DNA of 64,000 nt from Siccirubricoccus deserti (lineage in GTDB: Bacteria; Pseudomonadota; Alphaproteobacteria; Acetobacterales; Acetobacteraceae), in contig NZ_JACOMF010000022.1 of NCBI RefSeq assembly GCF_014283215.1, positions 16,274 to 80,273 of the forward strand, read 5' to 3'. The notes below the pieces were generated by a model, which saw nothing but the letters and a program-made list of their open reading frames with translations, ran no database searches and was not told where the DNA came from. Positions within the stretch are counted from its first letter, which is position 1; the number at the start of each line of letters is the position of its first letter. This document shows, in pieces, positions 55,106 to 63,967 of this stretch. Position numbers and translations under genes: made by a program.

Positions 55106-56132
55106 CGCCGCCCTGCCGCTGGCCGGCATCCGCGTGGTGGACCTCGGCTGGATCACCGCCGGCGCCGCCTCCTCCACCCTGCTGCTCGACCTGGGTGCCG
55201 ATGTGGTGAAGGTGGAGGGGCCGGGCGCGCCCGATCCCTTCCGCCGCTGGGACGGCGCCGAGCCGGGCTCCGATTGGTGGAACCGCTCGCCCTTTTTCAA
55301 TTTCACCAATCGCGGCAAGCACTCGCTCTGCCTCGACCTGAAGGACCCGCGGGGGCGAGAGGCGCTGCTGCGGCTGCTGGAAGGCGCCGACGTGCTGGTG
55401 GAGAATTTCCGCCGCGGCGTCATGGCCGCCTTTGGCCTCGACATCGCCATGCTGCGGCAGCGCTTCCCGCGCCTCGTCATCGCCAGCATCTCCAGCCAGG
55501 GGGAGACCGGGCCGGACCGCGACATGGTCTCCTTCGGCTCGACCCTGGAGGCGACCGCCGGCCTCGCGGCGCTCACCGGCGCGGGTGAGGCGCCGGTCAT
55601 CACCGGACGGGACGTGAATTACCCGGACCAGGTGGTTTGCCTCTTCGCCGCCGGCGCCATCTGCGCCGCGCTGCTGGAGCGCGGCCGCACGGGGCAGGGC
55701 GCGCACCTCGACCTGTCGCAGCGCGAGCTGACCAGCTTCCTGCTCGGCGAGGAGCTGATCGCCGCCGCCGCCGGCGCGCCCTCACCGCGGCGCGGCAATG
55801 CCGATCCGGCAGAGCCCGAGGAACGGCTGGTTGCCGATGGTGCGGGTTGGCGGGTCGAGTGGCCCGGCGGCAGCGCGCCGGTGCGCGATGGCGTGGCGCT
55901 GGCCGCGGCGGAGGATTTCGCCCGTGGCACCGCGGTGCTGCGCAGCCCGGACGGCACGCCCGCCAAAGGCATCCCCTTCCGCTTCGCCAACCGAACCCTC
56001 GCGGTGCAGGACAGCTGCCACGATCTTGGCACCGACAATCGCGCGGTGCTGGCGGCGGCCGGGTTCGCGCCGGAGGAGATCACCGCGCTGGAGGCGGCTG
56101 GCGTGCTCGCCACCGCGCCACGCGGGGGGTAG
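55095..56132 (+). CDS. Family III CoA-transferase (CaiB/BaiF)
   Basis: A 345-residue enzyme that moves CoA between carboxylic acids. Signature parts are GIRVVDLGWITAGAASSTLLLDLGADVVKVE, NRGKHSLCLDLKDPRG and VENFRRGVM. The catalytic Asp is at about 178 in NYPDQVVCLF. The C-terminal part is shorter than usual. It starts inside the end of the upstream Asp-less homologue, so the two are translated together and probably form one complex. Confidence 0.9.
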   Translation: MPGDAALPLAGIRVVDLGWITAGAASSTLLLDLGADVVKVEGPGAPDPFRRWDGAEPGSDWWNRSPFFNFTNRGKHSLCLDLKDPRGREALLRLLEGADVLVENFRRGVMAAFGLDIAMLRQRFPRLVIASISSQGETGPDRDMVSFGSTLEATAGLAALTGAGEAPVITGRDVNYPDQVVCLFAAGAICAALLERGRTGQGAHLDLSQRELTSFLLGEELIAAAAGAPSPRRGNADPAEPEERLVADGAGWRVEWPGGSAPVRDGVALAAAEDFARGTAVLRSPDGTPAKGIPFRFANRTLAVQDSCHDLGTDNRAVLAAAGFAPEEITALEAAGVLATAPRGG

Positions 56133-56250
56133 CGCGCAATCGCCTCTCGTGCGGCAGTCAGGTGCGACGCAGTGACGTAGCGTTCAGGACGAGGTTCGAT
56201 AACGGCAGGCCGGATCAACTGGCCGCCGCAGGGAGGAGGACACCCAACCC

Positions 56251-57231
56251 ATGCGCAGCCTCCATTTCATGCCATCCCGTCGCGGGCTGATGCCGCTGGT
56301 GGCGGGACTGGCATTGCCGAGCCTTGCCCGCGCCCAGGCCTGGCCGGCCCGGCCGGTTCGCCTGGTGGTGCCCTTCCCGCCAGGGGGCGGCACCGACACC
56401 CTTGGCCGCATGGTGGCACGCGCCATGGGCGAGGCGCTCGGGCAGCCGGTGGTGGTGGAGAATCGCGGCGGCGCTGGCGGCAACATCGGCTCCGCGGTAA
56501 TCGCGCAGGCGCCGCCGGATGGCTACCACCTGCTGTTCAACGGCAATGGCATGGCGGTGGCCGACCTGCTGTTCCGTAACCCCGGCTACGACTTCAAGCG
56601 TGACTTCACCTGGGTGGCGCGCACCGCCAGCACACCGATCCTGCTGGTGGTGAACGAGCATGTGCCGGTGCGCACCGTGCCGGAGTTCATCGCCTATGCC
56701 CGCGCCAATCCGGGGAAGCTGAACCACGGCACGGCCGGCGCCGGCACGCCCTTCCACCTCGGCGCCGAGCTGTTCAACGAGATGGCCGGCACCCGGCTGA
56801 TCCATGTGCCCTATCGCGGTACCGGCCCCTCCGTCGCCGGGCTGCTGGGCAATGAGGTGCAGCTGATGTTCGCCAGCTCTTCCTCGGTGGATGCGCTGAT
56901 CCGCGACGGCAAGGTGCGGGCCCTCGCCAATACCGCGGCGCGGCGTGCCCGCGGCTGGCCCGAGCTGCCCTCCATCGCCGAGACGCTGCCGGGCTACTCG
57001 GCCGAGCTCTGGTACCCGGTCGCGGCGCCCGCCGGCACGCTCCGGCCCGTGGTCGAGGTGCTGGAGCGTGTGCTCCGCGAGGTGATGCGGGAGCCAAACT
57101 TCGTCGCCGGCATCACCCAGCGCGGCTTCGATCCGGAATACCTCGACAGCGCCGGCACCCTCCGCGCCCTTGAGGAGGAACGCACCCGCTGGGCGCCGAT
57201 CGTGGCGCGTGCCGGCATTACTGCGGAGTAG
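56251..57231 (+). CDS. Bug-family tripartite tricarboxylate receptor
   Basis: A 326-residue periplasmic receptor. An N-terminal SRRGLMPLVAGLALPSLARAQ is a twin-arginine-like signal peptide. The mature protein has WPARPVRLVVPFPPGGGTDTLGR, NRGGAGGNIGSAVIAQAPPDGY and LIHVPYRGTGPSV. It ends the CoA-transferase operon, 118 bases on, with GGAGGAGG upstream. It probably binds the acid activated by the CoA-transferases. Confidence 0.92.
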   Translation: MRSLHFMPSRRGLMPLVAGLALPSLARAQAWPARPVRLVVPFPPGGGTDTLGRMVARAMGEALGQPVVVENRGGAGGNIGSAVIAQAPPDGYHLLFNGNGMAVADLLFRNPGYDFKRDFTWVARTASTPILLVVNEHVPVRTVPEFIAYARANPGKLNHGTAGAGTPFHLGAELFNEMAGTRLIHVPYRGTGPSVAGLLGNEVQLMFASSSSVDALIRDGKVRALANTAARRARGWPELPSIAETLPGYSAELWYPVAAPAGTLRPVVEVLERVLREVMREPNFVAGITQRGFDPEYLDSAGTLRALEEERTRWAPIVARAGITAE

Positions 57232-57273
57232 GAAGATCGGTCATCGTTCGAGACGGCGCGGTTCCGCAGCCGG

Positions 57274-58056
57274 TCAATCCCTCGCCGCCGCGAGCGTCCC
57301 CGGCCCGTCCGGCCCCGCCATCCCGATCCGCCCAAGCCCCGGCAGCTTCAGCGCCGGCCGGCGGAGGTCGAGCCCGGCCACGGCGCCGAGGATATTGACC
57401 TCGATGCCCTCCACCCAGCCGAGGCTGACGCCGGCATAGCCGCCGAGCGTCAGCCGAACCCCGGTGCCGGAGGGCGTCAGCCGCAGCCAGCGGCCGTCAT
57501 AGGGGTAGTCCTTGCCGATCGCAGTTGGCGGCAGCGCCACCCGCATCTCCGGCGCCGCATCCAGCACCGCGGCGACGAAGGTGTTGGAATTCGGCCCCGG
57601 CCAGGGACGGTAATCGCCCCGGTTGCGCCAGGCGTAGCCGAGGATGGCGGCCTCCATGCGCGGGATCAGCGCGGCGGCGGTGGGGCCATCGGCGGCGAAA
57701 ACCACCTCGGGCACCCGGCCGAACCACCGGCCGTCCGGCTCGAACCCGTTCATCCGGATCGGCTCACCCCAGGCGGTATAGTCGTAGCGGGTGTAGCCGA
57801 GGGCGCCTTCCGGCTTGAAGACGATCCAGCAATGCACGGCGAATACGCCGCGCCACCGCACCGTTTGTGCCGCGAAGACCCGCACCACCGCCTCCGGATG
57901 CGCCGCGGGCGGCGGCAGCAGGCCGGCGCTCGAACGGTCGGCGGTGCGCCAGCCCGTGCCGCTGCCATCGACCCGGTACAGGATGGCGGAGGCGCCGATT
58001 GGTGCAAGGAAGAACAGGAGGAACAGCAGCAGGGCGGATTTGAGGAGCGGGATCAT
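57274..58056 (-). CDS. DUF3750 membrane-anchored protein
   Basis: A 260-residue protein with one N-terminal membrane segment (IPLLKSALLLFLLFFLAPIGASAIL) and a periplasmic part that includes WRGVFAVHCWIVFKPEG, YTRYDYTAWG, WPGPNSNTFVAAVL and a C-terminal GVSLGWVEGIEVNILGAVAGLDLRRPALKLPGLGRIG. This is the DUF3750 pattern. Conserved His and Cys in AVHCW and NSNTF suggest an NlpC/P60-like papain fold, but this is an inference. The ATG at 58056 is preferred over the TTG at 58092. Confidence 0.85.
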   Translation of the reverse strand: MIPLLKSALLLFLLFFLAPIGASAILYRVDGSGTGWRTADRSSAGLLPPPAAHPEAVVRVFAAQTVRWRGVFAVHCWIVFKPEGALGYTRYDYTAWGEPIRMNGFEPDGRWFGRVPEVVFAADGPTAAALIPRMEAAILGYAWRNRGDYRPWPGPNSNTFVAAVLDAAPEMRVALPPTAIGKDYPYDGRWLRLTPSGTGVRLTLGGYAGVSLGWVEGIEVNILGAVAGLDLRRPALKLPGLGRIGMAGPDGPGTLAAARD

Positions 58057-58118
58057 CCACCGGCATATCTGGTGCCGCTGGCGCCACGGCAACGGCAGCG
58101 ATTGCAGGCTCGCGCTGG

Positions 58119-58901
58119 TTACGCCGCCGACCAGCCGCCGTCGATCGGCAGGGCAGTGCCGGTGATGTCGCGGCCGGCAGGGCCGCAGAGAAAGGCCACC
58201 ATGGCACCGATCGCCGAGGCCTCGACGAAGCGCCCGGTCGGCTGCTTGCCGGCGAGGAAGCGCGCCGCCTCGGTCGCCTCATCGGCGCCGGAGTCCGCCA
58301 TCGCCGCCTGGATGCGCCCGGCGATGTTCGGCGTCAGGGTGGTGCCGGGGCAGAGCGCGTTGCAGGTGATGCCGCTGCCCGCAGTCTCCAGTGCCACGCC
58401 GCGGGTCAGGCCGATCAGCGCGGTCTTGGTGGTGACATAGCCGATGCGGCCGGTGGCGCCGATCCGGCCGTAGATCGAGGACATGTTGACGATCCGCCCC
58501 CAGCCGCGCCGCCGCATCCCCGGCAGGGTCAGCCGGATCAGATGAAAGGCGGCGGAAAGATTGACCGCGATGTCGGTGTCCCACGCCTCCTGGCTGGTCT
58601 CCTCCACCGGGCCGAAGTGGCGGGTGGCGGCGTTGTTCACCACTATGTCGACCTCGCCCGCTGCCGCGGCCAGTTCGGCGATCGCCGTCGGCGCCGCCAG
58701 CTCGGCCATGACGTAGCGTGCCGTGACGGCGTGGCGCGCGGCGAGTGCGGCGGCCACCATCTCGCCCTCCGCCGGCGGCGCAAGCCCGTGCAGCACCACG
58801 GCGCAGCCCCCCGCGGCCAGCGCCTCGGCAATGGCCAGCCCGATGCCGCCGGTCGAGCCGGTGACCAGGGCGGTGCGCCCATGCAAACCCTCAGCCGCCA
58901 T
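58119..58901 (-). CDS. Short-chain dehydrogenase (3-hydroxybutyrate dehydrogenase-like)
   Basis: A 260-residue SDR. The cofactor loop TGSTGGIG, NNAA, the catalytic Ser in NMSSIYG and the YVTTK Tyr/Lys pair are present, and the C-terminal ITGTALPIDGGW closes the fold. The pattern is closest to D-3-hydroxybutyrate dehydrogenases, but the substrate is not certain. It lies 62 bases upstream of the DUF3750 gene on the same strand. Confidence 0.88.
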   Translation of the reverse strand: MAAEGLHGRTALVTGSTGGIGLAIAEALAAGGCAVVLHGLAPPAEGEMVAAALAARHAVTARYVMAELAAPTAIAELAAAAGEVDIVVNNAATRHFGPVEETSQEAWDTDIAVNLSAAFHLIRLTLPGMRRRGWGRIVNMSSIYGRIGATGRIGYVTTKTALIGLTRGVALETAGSGITCNALCPGTTLTPNIAGRIQAAMADSGADEATEAARFLAGKQPTGRFVEASAIGAMVAFLCGPAGRDITGTALPIDGGWSAA

Positions 58902-59095
58902 GTCGATGATCGCTCCCTTGCGCCGAGGCTATGGGGTGGTCCGGTGCCGCGCAACCGCGCTTTACAGCCCGTCAGGGCCAAGCGTATCGCTACCTGCAAC
59001 CGACCGGAAACCTCGCCGATGCCGCACCTTGCCTGCCGATTGCCGCTGCCCCTGCGCGGTGGCGAATGGTTGCCTCGCCGGCCGGAGCCGGTGTG

Positions 59096-60451
59096 ATGGC
59101 GGCGGATTCCGCCACCGGCGGCTTCATCGGCCAGGCGCTGGGCGCGTTCATTGCCGGCAGCGACTGGGCCGCCATCCCGCCGGCATTGCGACACGAGGCG
59201 AAGCGCTCCATCCTCAACCATATCGGCTGCGCCCTGGGCGTCGTGCGCGACCCGGCGGTCGGGACGGCGCTGCGGGTGATGCGGGAATTCTCCGGCCCGG
59301 CGGTGGCGACGGTCTATGGCCAGGGGCTACGGCTCGACCCGATGAGCGCGGCTTTCGTCAACGCCATCGCCGCCAATCTGCTGGACTACGACGACACCCA
59401 TCTGCAGACGGTCATCCACCCGGCCGCGCCCGTCGTCCCCGCGGCCTTCGCCCTGGCGGAGCAGCGCGGCGTGTCCGGCGCGGTAGTGCTGCACGCCTTC
59501 CTGCTGGGCGGCGAGGTGGAGTGCCGGATCGGCAATGCCGTCTCGCCCGGGCATTACGCGCGGGGCTGGCACATCACCTCGACCTGTGGCGTGTTCGGCG
59601 CGGCGGCGGCGGCGGCGAAGCTGCTTGGCCTTTCGGCGGCGCAGTGCTGGCACGCGCTGGGTATCGCTGCCAGCCAGTCGGCCGGGCTGGTGGAGAACCT
59701 GCCCTCCGCCGCGAAGAATGTCGGGGTCGGCAATGCGGCGCGGCACGGCATTCTCGCCGCGCTCATGGCCGAACAGGGGTATGAGGCGGCGCCGGCCGCC
59801 ATCGAGGGGCCGCTCGGCTGGGCCCGCTCCATGGGCGATGTCCCGGATCTGGCAGCGATCACCGAAGGGCTCGGCACGCGCTGGGAGATCGGCCGGAACA
59901 CCTACAAACCCTATCCGGCGGGCATTGTCTTCCATGCGGTGATCGACGCCTGCCTCGAACTGCGCGCGGCCGCGCCGCTGCCGCCGGAGGCGATCGCCGG
60001 CGTCACTGTCGCCGGCGACGCGCTGCTGCTGGCGCGCGGCGATCGGGAGGTTCGCAACGCGCGCGATGCCCGGGTCAGCATCCACCACAGCGCCGCGCTG
60101 GGGCTGCTACGTGGCCGCGCCGGCGTGGCGGATTTCGAGTTGCCGGCGGTGCAGGATCCGGCGCTGGCGGCACTGCGCGCCAAGGTGGTCCCGCAGCTCG
60201 ATCCCGGCCTGCCGCGTGGCGCCGCCAGGGTCACGGTACGCTACGCCGATGGGCGCGAAGCCAGCCGCACGGTCACCGCGCCGCGCGGCAGCGCTGCGCA
60301 GCCTATGAGCGATGCGGAGCTGGAGGCGAAGTTCCGCGACAATGCCGCGCTGGGGGGCTTCGGCGCGCAGGCCGCGGCGCAGATCGGCGCCATCTGGGCT
60401 CTGGAGGAGGCTGCCGATCCGGCATTGCTGATGCGGCTGCTGGGCGGCTAG
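59096..60451 (+). CDS. MmgE/PrpD-family protein
   Basis: A 451-residue protein of the 2-methylcitrate dehydratase / cis-aconitate decarboxylase / iminodisuccinate epimerase family. NAIAANLLDYDDTH, the HITSTCGVFGAAAAAAKLLGL segment and KPYPAGIVFHAVIDA are the family's active-site blocks. The ATG at 59096 has GGAG at a suitable distance. In this catabolic neighbourhood it probably dehydrates or isomerises a carboxylic acid. The true substrate is unknown, as for most members. Confidence 0.9.
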   Translation: MAADSATGGFIGQALGAFIAGSDWAAIPPALRHEAKRSILNHIGCALGVVRDPAVGTALRVMREFSGPAVATVYGQGLRLDPMSAAFVNAIAANLLDYDDTHLQTVIHPAAPVVPAAFALAEQRGVSGAVVLHAFLLGGEVECRIGNAVSPGHYARGWHITSTCGVFGAAAAAAKLLGLSAAQCWHALGIAASQSAGLVENLPSAAKNVGVGNAARHGILAALMAEQGYEAAPAAIEGPLGWARSMGDVPDLAAITEGLGTRWEIGRNTYKPYPAGIVFHAVIDACLELRAAAPLPPEAIAGVTVAGDALLLARGDREVRNARDARVSIHHSAALGLLRGRAGVADFELPAVQDPALAALRAKVVPQLDPGLPRGAARVTVRYADGREASRTVTAPRGSAAQPMSDAELEAKFRDNAALGGFGAQAAAQIGAIWALEEAADPALLMRLLGG

Positions 60452-60619
60452 CAGGCTGCGGAAAAGCACAGATGGGGTTTGGAAGTGCCGCCTTTCCGTC
60501 CAGGCCGGGCTTGACCCGGCCATCGCGAGCCATCTGAATTTGCCAGACCTCCGGATGCGCCGGTCAAGCCCGCGCATGACGGGGCGGGGGGCGCATCACC
60601 CGTTTCCACAACCTGCCAG

Positions 60620-60645
60620 AGCGGATTGCCTTCACGTCTGAACGC
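60620..60645. repeat. 26-bp dispersed repeat (family B), copy 2
   Basis: agcggattgccttcacgtct and the next six bases match the inverse of 35955-35980 at 24 of 26 positions. It lies between the convergent MmgE and J-domain genes. Confidence 0.55.
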
Positions 60646-60701
60646 CGGTCCGCTGTTGGCCGTTCGCGTAGAGAAGCGACCCGGTTGCGGCAACCGCGCG
60701 C

Positions 60702-61412
60702 CTACGGCAGCAGCACATCTCGTGCCTGGTTGATCCGCGCCGCCAGCCAGTCGCTGCCGCCCTGGTCGGGGTGGGCGCCGCGCATCAGTCGGCGATGGGC
60801 GGCACGGATCTCGGCCTCCGTGGTCGGCTCCATCAGGCCAAGGATCTCCAGCGCCTCGGCCCGGGTCATCGGCCCGGACCGGCCGGCCGGCGGTGCTGTC
60901 CCATCTCCCATCGCCGCCTCGGCGGCCCGCCAGTCGGGCGCGGCGCGGTCCAGCCAGGTCTCCAGCAGCGGCACGCTGTCCGGATCATCGGCCCGGCAGT
61001 CGGCGAGCAGCTCCAGCAGCTCCGGCAGGGTCAGTTCCGCCAGGTCGCGCCCGCTCTGCCGGCCGCGCCGGACCCGGCCGGTGATCCGCCCGCTGGCCAG
61101 CTCGATGCGCATGGACAGGGTTGCGGTCTCCACCGCGCTCTCGCCGGTGTCGGCGCCCGGCCGGGCGCGGAAGCGCCGCGCCGCCAGCCAGCCCTGCACA
61201 CGCCGCAGCAGCAGCGGCGAGAACAGCAGCAAGGTCCAGATCACCTGCCCGGCCCGGCCGCTCAGCACCACCAGCACCACCACCACCAGCGCGACCAGCC
61301 CCGCGATCCAGAGCCCCAGGTTGCGAATGGTTTCGATCCGCGCGGTGGCGAAGCCGCGCAGCACCAGCAGCAGCAGCAGCAGCACCCCCGCGCCGATTGC
61401 CAGCCAGAGCAT
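60702..61412 (-). CDS. Membrane-anchored J-domain protein
   Basis: A 236-residue protein. Two or three N-terminal hydrophobic segments (about 1-20, 33-52 and 58-70) are followed by a cytoplasmic part and a C-terminal J domain (about 175-236) with the HPD motif in RGAHPDQGGSDWLAARINQARDVLL. The layout resembles Tim14/DjlC-like proteins that recruit DnaK to the membrane. It follows the VWA gene by nine bases, so the two are probably one operon. Confidence 0.87.
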   Translation of the reverse strand: MLWLAIGAGVLLLLLLVLRGFATARIETIRNLGLWIAGLVALVVVVLVVLSGRAGQVIWTLLLFSPLLLRRVQGWLAARRFRARPGADTGESAVETATLSMRIELASGRITGRVRRGRQSGRDLAELTLPELLELLADCRADDPDSVPLLETWLDRAAPDWRAAEAAMGDGTAPPAGRSGPMTRAEALEILGLMEPTTEAEIRAAHRRLMRGAHPDQGGSDWLAARINQARDVLLP

Positions 61413-61421
61413 GGCGCCGCC

Positions 61422-62138
61422 TCAGCGCCTGGACGCGGTGGGAGGGGCCGGAAGCTGGCCGGCAATCCGCGCCGCCACCTGCCCTGGCAGCCGCGTCAGT
61501 GCCGCCCGCCCGCCGGCGGCATAGACCGCCACCGCCCGCAGCAGTGCCCGCAGCGTCTCCGCGCTGCCGGCATCGAAGACCGCGTAGGCGCCGCCGGAGA
61601 CCTGGGCGATCTGGCGGAAGGCCTGGCCGGCGCGCGGGTCGCCGCCCTCATGGAAGGTGAAGACCGGGGTGCCGTGCAGGCCGAGCTGGCCGGCGAGGTG
61701 GCAGAGCGGGTCGACCGGCTCCTCCATCGCATCGCCGACGAAGACCAGCGCATTCACCCTTTCCTTCTTCGTCTCGGCCAGGGTGTGCTCGAACACGCGC
61801 TGGATCTGGGTCTGGCCGCCGAGGCACTGCACGCCGGTCATTCGCCGCGCCAGCTCGGCGGCGTCGGTCAGGAAGGGCGTCGCGGCGAATTCCAGGAAGC
61901 CACGGTAATAGGCCAGCCGCACCGCCAGCCCGCCGAGGTCGCGGGTCGCCATGAACATCTCGCCCTGCAGTTGGCAGGCGCGGTCCCAGCTCGGCTGGCG
62001 GGAAGCGGTGGCGTCGATGGCGAAGATCAGCCGGCCCCGCTTGCCGCTGGCGGGGCGGGCCTGCGGCAGGCTCTCCACCCGCCGCAGGAAGGCGGCGACG
62101 GCGGCCGATGCGGCGGGCCGGTCGGGCAGGTTGCTCAT
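61422..62138 (-). CDS. VWA-domain protein
   Basis: A 238-residue soluble protein. The metal-ion adhesion site is seen in LIFAIDATASR (D-x-T-x-S) and a downstream FVGDAMEEPVD. No signal peptide is visible. The start is ATG 62138. It is paired with a membrane J-domain protein, which suggests a chaperone-linked assembly task, as for several VWA proteins that work with ATPases. No AAA+ ATPase is adjacent. Confidence 0.82.
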   Translation of the reverse strand: MSNLPDRPAASAAVAAFLRRVESLPQARPASGKRGRLIFAIDATASRQPSWDRACQLQGEMFMATRDLGGLAVRLAYYRGFLEFAATPFLTDAAELARRMTGVQCLGGQTQIQRVFEHTLAETKKERVNALVFVGDAMEEPVDPLCHLAGQLGLHGTPVFTFHEGGDPRAGQAFRQIAQVSGGAYAVFDAGSAETLRALLRAVAVYAAGGRAALTRLPGQVAARIAGQLPAPPTASRR

Positions 62139-62305
62139 AGGGTCAAGATGGGCGAGGCATGCCGTCGGCGCCAGGGGCGAGGGGGTGGCGAAAAGGTCGC
62201 AAAGCCGCGGGTTCGGGCGTGGGATCGCCCATTCCATGCGATGGTGCCGTGGGGCGCGCCGCGGCCACTCCCCTGCTATGATGGCGCATCGGATGGAGGC
62301 GGCGC

Positions 62306-63844
62306 ATGCGGCGGGGCGTGGCAGGGATTGCGGTGGCGGGGCTGCTCGTCACCAGCGTGGGGCTGGGCATGGCGCTGGCCCAGGGCAAGCCGCCGGCCGC
62401 CGGGGCACCGGGCGGCGGCAAGCCAGCGCCGGTGGCGCCCGGGCCGGCGCCGGGTGACAAATTCGCCAACCCGCCATCCGCAGTCGCGCCGCCACCCGCC
62501 ACGATGCCCGACAAATTCGCCAGCCCGCCCCCCTCCGCCGCAGCGCCCCCTGTTGCCGCCATCCCCGGCGAGCCCGAGGCCCTCACTCGGCTGCGCGCCA
62601 TGCTCGGGCGCGAGGTGACGCTGACCTACCGCGCCCTGGCACCAGTCGATCCGGCCGGTGGCGCGGTACGGCTGTCCGGTGTCAGCCTGCGGCGCGGCGA
62701 GATCACCATCGGCATCGAGGAGCTCACCCTCGACCGTCCCGGCGAGGACCAGATGGGTGAGGCGGTGGCGCTCGGCGTGACCATCGGCGGTGCCGGCGCC
62801 ACCCCGGCGCTGATCGGCCGCATCCAGCTCGAAGGCTTCCGGCTGCGCCGACCGGCGGCGGGCGAAGCCCTCGCCCCGGGCGACCTGACAGTGGACCTGC
62901 TGCGGCTGGAAGGGTTGGCGGTGCAGGGCGAGACGCCCTTCGCCATCGCCACGCTGACGGTGGAGGATTGGGCGGCAGGCAAGCCCGGCCGCTTCACCCT
63001 GACCGGGCTTGACGTGCTGACCCCAGCCGCCGGGCTGGTGGACCGGCTGCGGCTTGGCCGTATCGCGCTGCGCGGCTATGACCTGCCGACGATGCTGGCT
63101 GCGGTCATCGCCAGGACTCCGCCGCCGCAACCGGGCGGCGAGGTGGGGATGGAGGTGGAGGACGTCGCCGCCACCCTCGGCGGCGCCGCGATCGGCAGCC
63201 TCGGCAGCCTCCGCATCAGCGCCGAGGCGCCCGCCGGTGGCGTGCCGGGCGGCGCGCAATCCGGCCGCATCGCGCTGCGCGACCTGCGGGTGGCGCCCTT
63301 CCCGCTGATCGCCCCCTGGCTGACCCGCTTCGGCTACACCGAGCTGACCGGCGACATCACCATCGAGGCTCGGGTGGATCCGGCGGCGGAGCGGATGGAC
63401 CTCAGCTCCTTCGCGGTCTCGGCGCGCGGCATGGGCGGTCTCGGCCTGTCGATGCAGCTGGAGGGCGTCTCTACCGATCCCGGGCGGATAGCCGATAACG
63501 CTGAGCGGATGCGGTTGGCCGGGGCGACGCTGCGCTACGTCGACCAGTCGCTCTTCGGCCGTTGGGTGGCCGACCAGGCGCGGCAGCAACGGGTGCCGGA
63601 GGCGCGGCTGCGTGAGCAATACGCCAGCATGGCGGCGGCGGCGGTGATCCAGGGCCAGCGCGACGCCGGGCCGCTGGCGCCGGCGCTGGCCGCGGTGCAG
63701 CGCTTCCTGCGCGGCCAGGCGCGGACGCTGGAGGTCAGCCTGCGGCCGCCGCAGCCTGTGCCGGTGGCCGATTTCGCCGGCCTCGGCGCCGCCGGGCCGG
63801 TGGAGGCGCAGCGGCGACTGGGGCTGGAGGTTACGGCGCAGTAG
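62306..63844 (+). CDS. Large exported protein of unknown function
   Basis: A 512-residue protein with a signal peptide (GIAVAGLLVTSVGLGMALAQ). A Pro/Ala-rich linker (about 27-85) contains a twice-repeated DKFANPP/DKFASPP motif. The rest is a long beta-rich region with short repeats such as LRLGRIALRGYDLP and RIALRDLRVAPFPL, reminiscent of AsmA/DUF945-like beta-taco folds; this likeness is weak. It is divergent from the VWA gene. No catalytic motif was seen. Confidence 0.75.
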   Translation: MRRGVAGIAVAGLLVTSVGLGMALAQGKPPAAGAPGGGKPAPVAPGPAPGDKFANPPSAVAPPPATMPDKFASPPPSAAAPPVAAIPGEPEALTRLRAMLGREVTLTYRALAPVDPAGGAVRLSGVSLRRGEITIGIEELTLDRPGEDQMGEAVALGVTIGGAGATPALIGRIQLEGFRLRRPAAGEALAPGDLTVDLLRLEGLAVQGETPFAIATLTVEDWAAGKPGRFTLTGLDVLTPAAGLVDRLRLGRIALRGYDLPTMLAAVIARTPPPQPGGEVGMEVEDVAATLGGAAIGSLGSLRISAEAPAGGVPGGAQSGRIALRDLRVAPFPLIAPWLTRFGYTELTGDITIEARVDPAAERMDLSSFAVSARGMGGLGLSMQLEGVSTDPGRIADNAERMRLAGATLRYVDQSLFGRWVADQARQQRVPEARLREQYASMAAAAVIQGQRDAGPLAPALAAVQRFLRGQARTLEVSLRPPQPVPVADFAGLGAAGPVEAQRRLGLEVTAQ

Positions 63845-63967
63845 GCCAGGCTGGACCCGGCAGCGGCGGTGGGCTAGAGCGAAATCTGACCATTCAGAGT
63901 CGCTGAGGATTCCCGCCCGGCGCGAAATCTGATTCACCGTGCCTGCTGGGCACGGAGGCCAGCTTGC

